The position numbers were made by a program, and so were the translations under genes. Shown here one piece after another: positions 19,863 through 26,052 of a DNA stretch of 64,000 nt; position 1 is the stretch's first letter; every line of letters starts with the position of its first letter. Under the pieces are notes generated by a model, which did not search any database, was not told where the DNA came from, and worked only from the letters and a program-made list of their open reading frames with translations. This DNA is from Saccharopolyspora erythraea (GTDB taxonomy: Bacteria; Actinomycetota; Actinomycetes; Mycobacteriales; Pseudonocardiaceae). The stretch is from the NCBI RefSeq assembly GCF_018141105.1, contig NZ_CP054839.1, positions 4,588,001 to 4,652,000 on the forward strand. The letters are read 5' to 3'.

Positions 19863-20498
19863 TCACGCGCTCACCCCGACCGCGTGGCCGATGGTGGCGG
19901 GCTCACCGAGGAAGTCCAGCATCGCGCGCGCGACGTCGGCCCGGGCGATCTCGTTGCCGGGCGGGCCGGTCTCGACGGTGTGGCGGTAGTGGCCGCGGCC
20001 GGGGTTGTCGGTCAGCTTCGGCGGTCGCACGGACGTCCAGTCCAGGCCGCTGTCGCGCAGCACCTGCTCCATCCGTTCCAGGTCGCGGTAGAGGTCGTCG
20101 AGGACCGCCCACAGCAGCGGCGAGAACACGCGACGGGCGAGCCACGTCTGACCGGCACCCGATCGGTTGAGCGGGGCGGCGCTGACGACGACCAGCCGCC
20201 TGACCTCCGTCGCGGTCATCGCCTCCACCACCGCCCGCGCCGAGGTGGAGGCCGGTTTGAGCGGGTCGCGGCGTCCGGCCGCGCCGATGCCGGAGACCAC
20301 GGCGTCGGCGCCGGCGATGGCCGACTTCACCGAGTCGGCGTCGAGGGCGTCGGTGCGCACCACGGTCAGGCCGGCGTGCCGGGTGGCCACCTTGGCGGGG
20401 TTGCGGACGGCGGCGGTGACCTGGTGACCGTCGGACAGGGCGTGGGTGAGCAGGTGCTGCCCGACGCCGCCGGTCGCACCGAGCACGGTGATCTTCAT
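19863..20498 (-). CDS. NAD(P)H-binding SDR-like protein (BVR/NmrA type)
   Basis: This 211-residue protein starts MKITVLGATGGVGQHLLTHALSDGHQVTAAVRNPAKVATRHAGLTVVRTDALD, the glycine-rich NAD(P)-binding loop of the atypical SDR/biliverdin-reductase B group. Later segments (ADAVVSGIGAAGRRDPLKPAS, RRLVVVSAAPLNRSG, DLERMEQVLRDSGLDWTSVRPPKLTD) fit the same group. It is divergent from a TetR gene, with two operator-like inverted repeats between them, so it is very likely the target of that repressor. It may reduce a toxic quinone or flavin-like substrate, but the substrate is not visible. Confidence 0.92.
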   Translation of the reverse strand: MKITVLGATGGVGQHLLTHALSDGHQVTAAVRNPAKVATRHAGLTVVRTDALDADSVKSAIAGADAVVSGIGAAGRRDPLKPASTSARAVVEAMTATEVRRLVVVSAAPLNRSGAGQTWLARRVFSPLLWAVLDDLYRDLERMEQVLRDSGLDWTSVRPPKLTDNPGRGHYRHTVETGPPGNEIARADVARAMLDFLGEPATIGHAVGVSA

Positions 20499-20515
20499 CG
20501 GAGGTCGCTCCACAA

Positions 20516-20560
20516 GGGTGAGTAAGTACTCACCCACTATGGGTGAGTGTTCGCTCACCT
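20516..20560. promoter_or_regulatory. Two tandem TetR-type operator dyads
   Basis: Between the divergent oxidoreductase and TetR genes lie two inverted repeats with the same half-site. Site 1 (20516-20535) is GGGTGAGTA-ag-TACTCACCC, a perfect 9-bp dyad. Site 2 (20542-20559) is GGTGAG-N6-CTCACC. Their centres are 25 bases apart. They are likely the binding sites of the TetR protein encoded at 20581, controlling both genes. Confidence 0.8.
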
Positions 20561-20580
20561 GTCAAGGTAGGGTTGCGGGC

Positions 20581-21210
20581 ATGACTGACGACGCCGCTGT
20601 GCCCGCGCTGACCGGCGGTGCGCTGACGCGGTCGCGCATCCTCGACGCGGCCGCCCGGCTGATGAGCACCGCGGGGATCGTGCGCACCACGACCAAGGAG
20701 ATCGCGCGTGCGGCGGGATGCTCGGAAGCGGCGCTGTACAAGCACTTTCAGGACAAGGAAGAGATCTTCGTGCGGGTGCTGCACGAACGCGCACCGCGCC
20801 TGGCCCAGGCGGTCACCGAGCTGCCGGGTCGCGCCGGCGACGGGGACGTGGCCGGGCACCTGCGGGAGGTCGTCGGGATCGCCGTGGGCTTCTACCGCGA
20901 GTCGTTCCCGATGGCGGCCTCGCTGTTCGCCAGCCCGGAGCTGCTGGCCGCCCACCGGCGCAAGCTCGCGCCGGGCACCGGCCCCGAGGTCCCGACCCGG
21001 CACCTGGCCGACTACCTGCGCGCGGAGCAGCGCCTGGGGCGGGTCGCGGCCGACGTCAACGCGGACGCGGCGGCGACGCTGCTCATCGGCGCGTGCTTCC
21101 ACCGTGCGTTCCTCGACCTGTTCTTCAGCTCCGCCGCGCAGGACGACGAGCAGTTCGCCGCCGACATCGTGCACGCGGCGCTCGACGGCATCGCCGCGGA
21201 CAACAGCTGA
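20581..21210 (+). CDS. TetR-family transcriptional repressor
   Basis: This 209-residue protein has an N-terminal TetR helix-turn-helix (LTRSRILDAAARLMSTAGIVRTTTKEIARAAGCSEAALYKHFQDKEEIFVRVLHER), in which the TxxxIAxxAGxSxxxxYxHFxxKxx signature is complete. The C-terminal ligand-binding domain is all-helical (VVGIAVGFYRESFPMAASLFASPELL, AATLLIGACFHRAFLDLFF). It is divergent from the NAD(P)H-binding protein and shares with it a regulatory region containing two GGTGAG/CTCACC dyads. The inducer is unknown; the partner enzyme suggests a reactive or aromatic compound. Confidence 0.95.
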   Translation: MTDDAAVPALTGGALTRSRILDAAARLMSTAGIVRTTTKEIARAAGCSEAALYKHFQDKEEIFVRVLHERAPRLAQAVTELPGRAGDGDVAGHLREVVGIAVGFYRESFPMAASLFASPELLAAHRRKLAPGTGPEVPTRHLADYLRAEQRLGRVAADVNADAAATLLIGACFHRAFLDLFFSSAAQDDEQFAADIVHAALDGIAADNS

Positions 21211-21257
21211 GCGGGTGTGCGGCGGAAATTCGGGTGCACGATGGCGGGGCGTCCCGC

Positions 21258-21263
21258 TACTGT
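21258..21263 (+). promoter_or_regulatory. -10 box of the leaderless thr leader transcript
   Basis: TACTGT (21258-21263) matches the TANNNT consensus and ends 7 bases before the ATG of the leader peptide at 21271. The transcript would therefore start at or next to that ATG. The -35 region about 17 bases upstream is weak (TGCACG). Confidence 0.45.
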
Positions 21264-21270
21264 CGCCGCC

Positions 21271-21321
21271 ATGCAGCGCGCTGGCATGACGACGACGCCG
21301 GAGAGTGTCCCGGCGCGCTGA
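21271..21321 (+). CDS. Predicted threonine-codon leader peptide
   Basis: This 16-residue ORF reads MQRAGMTTTPESVPAR and carries three consecutive ACG threonine codons. It starts 7 bases after a -10-like TACTGT, so it would be translated from a leaderless mRNA. The 5' arm CAGCGCGC (21274-21281) is the exact complement of GCGCGCTG (21313-21320) at the ORF's end, giving an internal stem that covers the Thr codons. A 15-bp hairpin (21333-21366) follows 12 bases after its stop and precedes the ThrRS gene. The arrangement is that of ribosome-mediated attenuation: stalling at Thr codons when charged tRNA-Thr is low would prevent the terminator. This is inference from sequence; the peptide has no obvious other function. 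Confidence 0.6.
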   Translation: MQRAGMTTTPESVPAR

Positions 21322-21332
21322 ACTGTTCGTAT

Positions 21333-21366
21333 CCGAAGCCCCGGGGCGAGTGCCCCGGGGCTTCGG
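21333..21366 (+). terminator. Strong hairpin in the ThrRS leader (putative attenuator terminator)
   Basis: A perfect 15-bp stem, arms 21333-21347 and 21352-21366 (core GAAGCCCCGGGGC and its complement), closes on a 4-base loop (GAGT). No U-tract follows, which is common for actinomycete terminators. It sits between the Thr leader peptide and the ThrRS ATG at 21401. Confidence 0.65.
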
Positions 21367-21400
21367 CCTGTGGTCACCCGCCCCTTGTGAGGAGACCACG

Positions 21401-22618
21401 ATGCCCGACCACCGCAAGCTCGGCCGCGAGCTCGGACTGTTCGACAGCGACCCGCTGATCGGCGCGGGACTGCCCTACTGGCTGCCCGATGGCGCGCTCG
21501 TGCGCCACACCCTCGAGGAGTACATCCGCGACGCCGAGCGTCGCGCCGGCTACCGGCACGTGTACTCACCCGTGCTGGGCAAGCGGGAGCTCTACGAGAT
21601 CTCCGGGCACTGGGACCACTACCGCGACGACATGTTCCCGCCCATGCGGCTGGGCGCCGAGCAGGTCGTCCTGCGTCCCAGCCTGTGCCCGCACCACGCG
21701 CTGATCTACCGCTCCCGCTCCCACAGCTACCGCGAACTGCCGCTGCGGATGGCCGAGCTGGGCGGGATGTACCGCTCGGAGCTGTCGGGAGTGCTCGGCG
21801 GGCTGACCCGGGTCCGGGCCATTCACCTCAACGACGCGCACATCTTCTGCACCCTGGAGCAGGTCGCCGAGGAGGCCGCGGCCGCCCTGGAGCTGATCCG
21901 CCGCGCCTACGACGCGCTGGGCATCCGGGCCGCCCGCTACCGGCTTTCCCTGCCCGGTGCGGGCGGAAAGTACGTCGCCGCCCCGCGGATGTGGCAGCGC
22001 GCGGCGGCGCTGCTGGTCGAAGTGCTCGACCGGTGTGGCGTGATCTACGAGTCCGTCGAGGGCGAGGCCGCGTTCTACGGACCCAAGATCGACGTCCAGG
22101 TCGCCGACAGCGCAGGCCGGGAGGCGACCCTGTCGACCGTGCAGGTCGACTTCCACCAGCCCGAGCGGTTCGACCTGCACTACGTCGGCGCCGACGGCGA
22201 CCGGCACCGGCCGATCATGGTGCACCGCAGCATCATCGGCAGCGTGGAACGGGTGGTGGCGCACCTCGTCGAGCTGCACGGCGGCGCGTTTCCCGCCTGG
22301 CTCGCCCCGACCCAGCTGGTGGTGCTGCCGGTGTCGGAAGCCGAAGCCGAGCAGGCCCGCGCACTCGTGCGGCGCTGCCAGGAGCGGGGACTGCGCGCGG
22401 AGGTGGCCGGTCCCGAGCGAGGAAGCCTCGCAGCGCGCATCCGCGCAGCCCGGACCGTGCCGTACCAGGCGGTGATCGGCGCGAGGGAAGCCGCGGTGGA
22501 CGAGGTCGCACTTCGGCTGCGTGACGGGCGCCGCCTGGATTCCCTGCCTGCGGCGGAGGTGCTCGCGCGCATCGGTGACCTCGTCGGTGCGCTCAGCACC
22601 GATCTCTGGCAGGTGTAA
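21401..22618 (+). CDS. thrS: Short-form threonyl-tRNA synthetase (second ThrRS-like enzyme)
   Basis: This protein of about 405 residues has the class II catalytic core and C-terminal anticodon-binding domain of ThrRS but lacks the N-terminal TGS and editing domains of the usual 640-680-residue enzyme. Zinc ligands are visible: Cys in PSLCPHH (near residue 95), His in NDAHIF (about 146) and His in MVHRSIIG (about 275). Motif 2 reads GGMYRSELSG and the motif 3 region is GSVERVVAHLVE. A change from QDDAH to LNDAH near the Thr pocket and LSTVQVDF for CGTVQLDF are notable. It is preceded by a Thr-codon leader peptide and hairpin. GAGGAG lies 7 bases before the ATG. A stress-induced backup or drug-resistant ThrRS is likely. 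Confidence 0.88.
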   Translation: MPDHRKLGRELGLFDSDPLIGAGLPYWLPDGALVRHTLEEYIRDAERRAGYRHVYSPVLGKRELYEISGHWDHYRDDMFPPMRLGAEQVVLRPSLCPHHALIYRSRSHSYRELPLRMAELGGMYRSELSGVLGGLTRVRAIHLNDAHIFCTLEQVAEEAAAALELIRRAYDALGIRAARYRLSLPGAGGKYVAAPRMWQRAAALLVEVLDRCGVIYESVEGEAAFYGPKIDVQVADSAGREATLSTVQVDFHQPERFDLHYVGADGDRHRPIMVHRSIIGSVERVVAHLVELHGGAFPAWLAPTQLVVLPVSEAEAEQARALVRRCQERGLRAEVAGPERGSLAARIRAARTVPYQAVIGAREAAVDEVALRLRDGRRLDSLPAAEVLARIGDLVGALSTDLWQV

Positions 22619-22625
22619 AGGCTCG

Positions 22626-22671
22626 GCTCCTGCTGGGGCGCTGTGATCCCCCGGCCACCCCCAGCAGGAGC
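22626..22671 (+). terminator. Terminator hairpin after the ThrRS gene
   Basis: A perfect 13-bp stem GCTCCTGCTGGGG (22626-22638) / CCCCAGCAGGAGC (22659-22671) begins about 8 bases after the ThrRS stop. It has a 20-base loop and no U-tract. It is symmetrical and may also stop the leftward coiled-coil gene transcript. Confidence 0.65.
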
Positions 22672-22701
22672 GGTGCACGGCTCGCCCCAGGCTTTGATCA
22701 T

Positions 22702-22718
22702 TTCGTCACCGTGACGAA
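22702..22718. repeat. GTCAC/GTGAC palindrome at the edge of the recombinase locus
   Basis: TTCGTCAC-c-GTGACGAA is a perfect 8-bp inverted repeat around one base, about 210 bases beyond the stop of the coiled-coil gene. Related palindromes, TCACGTGA at 24045-24052 and CGTCACGTGACG at 24255-24266, lie at the starts of the coiled-coil and recombinase genes. The surrounding 22672-22926 stretch holds no gene that I can support. Confidence 0.6.
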
Positions 22719-22926
22719 GATCGTCGGAGTGACTGGATGTGCGTGATCGCGTCGAAATGTGCCGGTGTACGCACTCACGGCTGGTTTCAGTCGCGGGAAA
22801 GCCGCGATGCAGGGCCGGAGACAGGTCGTGGGTGTGGGCTCCGGCCAGCAGCGCATCTGCCCCTACAGTTTGGTCCCCGCACGGACCGGCCCCGGCATCC
22901 ACGCGACAGTCCCGTGGTGTCCCGGG

Positions 22927-24048
22927 TCAGGTTGCCGCGTCGTCGGCGTAGTACAGCAGTTTCTCGAGACCCGCCATGGCCTGCCCCGCATCGTGCCGAC
23001 CTTCGCGGAGGCCGTGGAGTGCTTGAAGCACCGCGGCCCGCAGCGTGCGGTTGTGTTCCTGCTCCGACTCGAGCTGTCGGGCGGTCTGTTGGAGTCGTTC
23101 GGTGGTGCCGGCGAGCCGCTCGGTGAGCTTGCCGAATTCGGCGTCGCGCTCACGCTGACGTTCGGCCCGTTGTTCTGCCGCGTCTTGCACTCGCCGGGTT
23201 TCTTCCCGTGCCGCCGCGACGGCCTGGTCGGCCTGGGTGCGCATCGCGTTGATCGTCGTCTCGGCGTCCCGGCGGGTTCGCCGCTGCTCGGCGGCCGTGC
23301 GCGCGGTGAGCTCGTCCACCTGCTGTTGCAGCCGGCGACTCGTGGCGCGTTGCACGGTGAGCTTGCGCTCGGCGGCGGTGGCGCGGGCGTCGGCTTTGGC
23401 GACTTGCTGCGCCGCGTCGAGCTCGGCCTGCGCGGCGCGGGCCTCGGCGGCGCTGGCGCGCTGCCGGACCTCCTCGAGCGTGCCCTGCATCCGTTCCCGA
23501 GCGCTGCGGTCCCGCGCCGCTTCCCGATGGGCTTCGGTGCGCTCGGCCACCGCCGAGTCTCGGTCGCGGCGCGCCTGTTCGGCCTCGGCGGTGGCGTCCG
23601 CGGCGAGCTGGGTCTGCTCGGCCTGCGCTGCCAGAGCCGCCTCTCGTTCGTCCCGGGCGTTCCGGGCGTCCCGTTCGGCGGCGGCGACCCGCTCCAGCAG
23701 CCCGTCACGCACCGCGGCCTGCTCCTCACGAGCGGCGGTGAGCGCCTGGGTCAGTTCGGCCAGCGGCTGGGTCCACTCCTGCAGTGTCGCGTCGAGGTCG
23801 TGCTGGCTGCGGCGGAGGGCTTCCAGGCCGGGCTCGTCGTCCTCGGCCTGGCGTGCCGCGCGGTCCGCGGCGGCCTTGGCCTTGCAGCTCTGCCCGTCCG
23901 GCCAGGTGAATTCCGCCGGGTCGCAGTAGGACGGCACCGGCCCACGGGAGCCTTTGCGGCGCACGACCCGGTCGCATCCCGGCGCCTCGCAGACTCGCCA
24001 CCCGCGCTGCATCACGCCCTGACCAGCAACTTCTCCCTCAACAGTCAC
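22927..24048 (-). CDS. Zinc-finger/coiled-coil protein (KfrA-like), partner of recombinase
   Basis: This 373-residue protein is unlike known enzymes. Residues 18-55 have a Cys/Pro-rich element (VCEAPGCDRVVRRKGSRGP, then PSYCDP and SCKAK) that could bind zinc and DNA. From about residue 65 to 340 the sequence is a nearly unbroken Ala/Glu/Arg/Gln coiled-coil, as in KfrA-type plasmid DNA-binding proteins. The C-terminus HDAGQAMAGLEKLLYYADDA is not coiled. It is divergent from a tyrosine recombinase and shares an AT-rich control region with it. GTG at 24048 is used, lying 6 bases after a -10-like TAGGAT (minus strand); ATG 24012 is an alternative. Function is inferred only: a DNA-bridging accessory factor or regulator. 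Confidence 0.7.
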   Translation of the reverse strand: MTVEGEVAGQGVMQRGWRVCEAPGCDRVVRRKGSRGPVPSYCDPAEFTWPDGQSCKAKAAADRAARQAEDDEPGLEALRRSQHDLDATLQEWTQPLAELTQALTAAREEQAAVRDGLLERVAAAERDARNARDEREAALAAQAEQTQLAADATAEAEQARRDRDSAVAERTEAHREAARDRSARERMQGTLEEVRQRASAAEARAAQAELDAAQQVAKADARATAAERKLTVQRATSRRLQQQVDELTARTAAEQRRTRRDAETTINAMRTQADQAVAAAREETRRVQDAAEQRAERQRERDAEFGKLTERLAGTTERLQQTARQLESEQEHNRTLRAAVLQALHGLREGRHDAGQAMAGLEKLLYYADDAAT

Positions 24049-24117
24049 GTGATCATCCTAGCATAACCCGATCTTCGAGTTTCAAGTTTGAACGCAAACC
24101 CATTATTTCGGGTTTTG
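24044..24117. promoter_or_regulatory. AT-rich intergenic island with nested inverted repeats
   Basis: This stretch is much poorer in G+C than its neighbours. It holds TCACGTGA (24045-24052) at the coiled-coil start, a long-range pair AACCCGA (24065-24071)/TCGGGTT (24108-24114), TTCAA-gt-TTGAA (24081-24092), GTTTG-aacg-CAAAC (24086-24099) and AAACCC/GGGTTT (24096-24115). On the minus strand TTGAAA and TAGGAT form a possible promoter for the coiled-coil gene. It looks like a protein-binding region for recombinase or regulator. Confidence 0.6.
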
Positions 24118-24118
24118 T

Positions 24119-24166
24119 ATTCTGGGGTTGCTGACGGAACAGACAGTCCGTCCGCAACCCCAGAAT
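24119..24166. repeat. 48-bp loxP-like palindrome next to tyrosine recombinase
   Basis: Two 20-bp arms with one mismatch flank an asymmetric 8-base centre, ACAGACAG (24139-24146). The outer 13 bases, ATTCTGGGGTTGC (24119-24131) and its complement GCAACCCCAGAAT (24154-24166), are perfect; GACGGA/TCCGTC pair inside. Inverted binding arms around an 8-bp asymmetric spacer is the layout of loxP and FRT sites. It lies between divergent genes and lacks a U-tract, so a terminator role is unlikely. Confidence 0.75.
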
Positions 24167-24254
24167 TACGGCCATGATCGCCCCGTGAAAACATGGACCC
24201 CTGCCGCCCCGGCTTCAGATGAGTCGATGGCGCACAGGAAGCCCAGCTGAATTT

Positions 24255-24266
24255 CGTCACGTGACG
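24255..24266. repeat. CGTCACGTGACG palindrome before the recombinase start
   Basis: A perfect 12-bp palindrome ending 1 base before the AGGAGG ribosome-binding site (24268-24273) of the recombinase gene. It shares its core with sites at 24045-24052 and 22702-22718, so a common repressor binding site is likely. Confidence 0.6.
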
Positions 24267-24282
24267 CAGGAGGCAAGGTTCG

Positions 24283-25875
24283 GTGTCCGATTCCGTCGCC
24301 GGGGTGCGCCCGGAGCACCTGGCACGCTTGGCCGAGCTGGGGCGGGACCAGGCCGACCGCGCTTTCACTCCCGCTGAGCTGGCCGCCCACCTCGGCGTCG
24401 GTGCCGATTGGGCGCGACGGTTGCTGCGTACGCTGGTGGCCGCCGGGTGGGCGGAGCAGGCCGATGCGGTCCCGGCTCCACGGCGAGGACGGCCCTCTCC
24501 CCGCTTCCGTCTGACCGTCCCTCCGGACGACTCCGCTGTGGAGGCGGAGTTCGTGTGCGAGACCGCAGCGGTGGTCCCTGGCGGCTCCGGTGATCACCGG
24601 TTGCAGACGCTGGTGCGGGGCTGGTTGGAGACGACCTACAGCAACGTCGGTACCCGCCTCGCCTACGGCGACGCGCTCGGTCTGGACCGCACCCCCACCG
24701 CGGGCGACCGCGGCCCGTCCGGACGGCCGGGTGCCTACCGGCACCTGGCCTGGCTGCGCTGGTGCCGCGCGTCGCAGCGCGACCCGTTGCGGGTGATCAA
24801 CGCCGACATCACCCGGTGGCAGATCGAGCTCACCCGCGCCGGGATGACCGCGGCCACCCGGGACAAATGGCTCAAGGCGGCCAAGAGCTTCTACGGCTTC
24901 CTCGTCGACCGCGAGCTGCTGCCGACCAACCCCGCCGCGCTGAGCCGCGCCCAGCGCACGCAGCTGGGCCTGTCCGGATTGCAGCACAAGACCCGCAAGC
25001 CGCTCGTGCTCACTCCGCGGCAGGTGCACGCGCTGCTGGCCGCCGCCGGCCGTGGTCGTCGAGGTCAGAGCCCGCTGCACACGCTGCGGACAAGGGCTCT
25101 GGTCGCCCTGTTCACGCTGGGCATGCGTGTCTCCGAGCTCACCGGCCTGACCCGCGACGCGCTGCACACCACCCACGGCCGCCGCGCCCTGCGCTACACG
25201 GGCAAGGGCGGCAAGGCCCACACCGTCTACCTCACCGCGCTGGCCGCCGACGCCCTCACCGACTACCTCGCCGCCCGCGACCGGGACACCGGCGACGCCC
25301 TGCCCGCGCGGCCCGGCCAGGTCCATGCCGGCCGCACCCCGCTGCTGGCCACCCGCGACGGCGGCTTCCTCGACCGACGCGACGTGTGGGCGTTGCTACG
25401 CCGCCTGGCCGCCACCGCCGGCCCCGAGCTGGCCGACCTCGCCGACGCGCTGCACCCGCACGCGCTGCGCCACTTCTACGTCACCACCGCCCTGGAGTCC
25501 GGTGCCCCCATCGACGTGGTCAGCGCCGACGTCGCCCACGCCAGCACCGAGGTCACCCAGCGCAGCTACGACCACGCCACCCGCTCCCCCGCCCGCAGCG
25601 CTGTCGACCTCGTGGCCGATGCCATCACCGCCGCCGGCACCCCGACCTCCGCCGAGACCGACAGGTTCGCCGCCGATCTGGCCCGGCTGTCGGATCCCGA
25701 TCCCCTGGAACAACTCGACGCAGCCCACGCGCTGGCCCGCCACGCCAGCGACCATCCGGCCCTCGCGGCCGAGCTCCGCACCGCGCTGGCCGGCCGACTG
25801 GCTGAGACCGATGGTCTGCACCCCCGCGTGCACCAGGCGCTGCGCAGACTCCGGGAGACAACGTCGTCGCACTAG
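24283..25875 (+). CDS. Tyrosine recombinase with N-terminal winged-helix domain
   Basis: This 530-residue site-specific recombinase catalyses strand exchange through a Tyr-DNA intermediate. Residues 1-90 form a separate winged-helix-like domain (FTPAELAAHLGVGADWARRLLRTLVAAGW). A SAM-like core-binding domain follows (GAYRHLAWLRWCRASQRDPLR, LKAAKSFYGFLVDRELLPTNPA). The catalytic set is complete: Arg in GMRVSEL (about 280), Lys in GKGGKAH (about 310), HxxR in HALRHFY (about 392), His in DVAHAST (about 417) and Tyr in RSYDHAT (about 428). A helical C-terminal tail of about 95 residues is unusual. GTG at 24283 has AGGAGG nine bases upstream. No phage or ICE genes are adjacent. It is divergent from the coiled-coil gene across a 48-bp palindrome. 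Confidence 0.92.
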   Translation: MSDSVAGVRPEHLARLAELGRDQADRAFTPAELAAHLGVGADWARRLLRTLVAAGWAEQADAVPAPRRGRPSPRFRLTVPPDDSAVEAEFVCETAAVVPGGSGDHRLQTLVRGWLETTYSNVGTRLAYGDALGLDRTPTAGDRGPSGRPGAYRHLAWLRWCRASQRDPLRVINADITRWQIELTRAGMTAATRDKWLKAAKSFYGFLVDRELLPTNPAALSRAQRTQLGLSGLQHKTRKPLVLTPRQVHALLAAAGRGRRGQSPLHTLRTRALVALFTLGMRVSELTGLTRDALHTTHGRRALRYTGKGGKAHTVYLTALAADALTDYLAARDRDTGDALPARPGQVHAGRTPLLATRDGGFLDRRDVWALLRRLAATAGPELADLADALHPHALRHFYVTTALESGAPIDVVSADVAHASTEVTQRSYDHATRSPARSAVDLVADAITAAGTPTSAETDRFAADLARLSDPDPLEQLDAAHALARHASDHPALAAELRTALAGRLAETDGLHPRVHQALRRLRETTSSH

Positions 25876-25989
25876 TGGAGAAGCGGGGTGGAAGCGCTGC
25901 GCTGGACGACGAGCGCAGCAACCACCGGCACGTTCGGGGCAAGACAGGGGTTGATTAGGCTCTCCGGGGGGCGCGACGGTGATCGGGTG

Positions 25990-26030
25990 GACCGGGTTCG
26001 GAGCCGTTGCCTAGCCTGACCGGGTTCGGA
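25990..26030 (+). repeat. 13-bp direct repeat upstream of the P450 gene
   Basis: GACCGGGTTCGGA occurs at 25990-26002 and 26018-26030, a 28-base period, ending 22 bases before the P450 ATG. Tandem sites of this kind usually bind a regulator; none is encoded nearby. Confidence 0.5.
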
Positions 26031-26052
26031 CCGCGCCATTAAAGGGAGCCGC

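Noticed and set aside
22759-24066. Long plus-strand frame across the coiled-coil gene
   Set aside because: Antisense shadow of the coiled-coil protein; the minus-strand frame has a coherent zinc-finger and coiled-coil structure.
24119-24166. Palindrome as an intrinsic terminator
   Set aside because: It lies between divergent genes and has no U-tract, and its asymmetric 8-base centre and exact arms fit a recombination site better.
24185-24250. Short ORF before the recombinase gene
   Set aside because: A 21-residue frame without a convincing Shine-Dalgarno; there is no amino-acid bias or terminator that would suggest a leader peptide.
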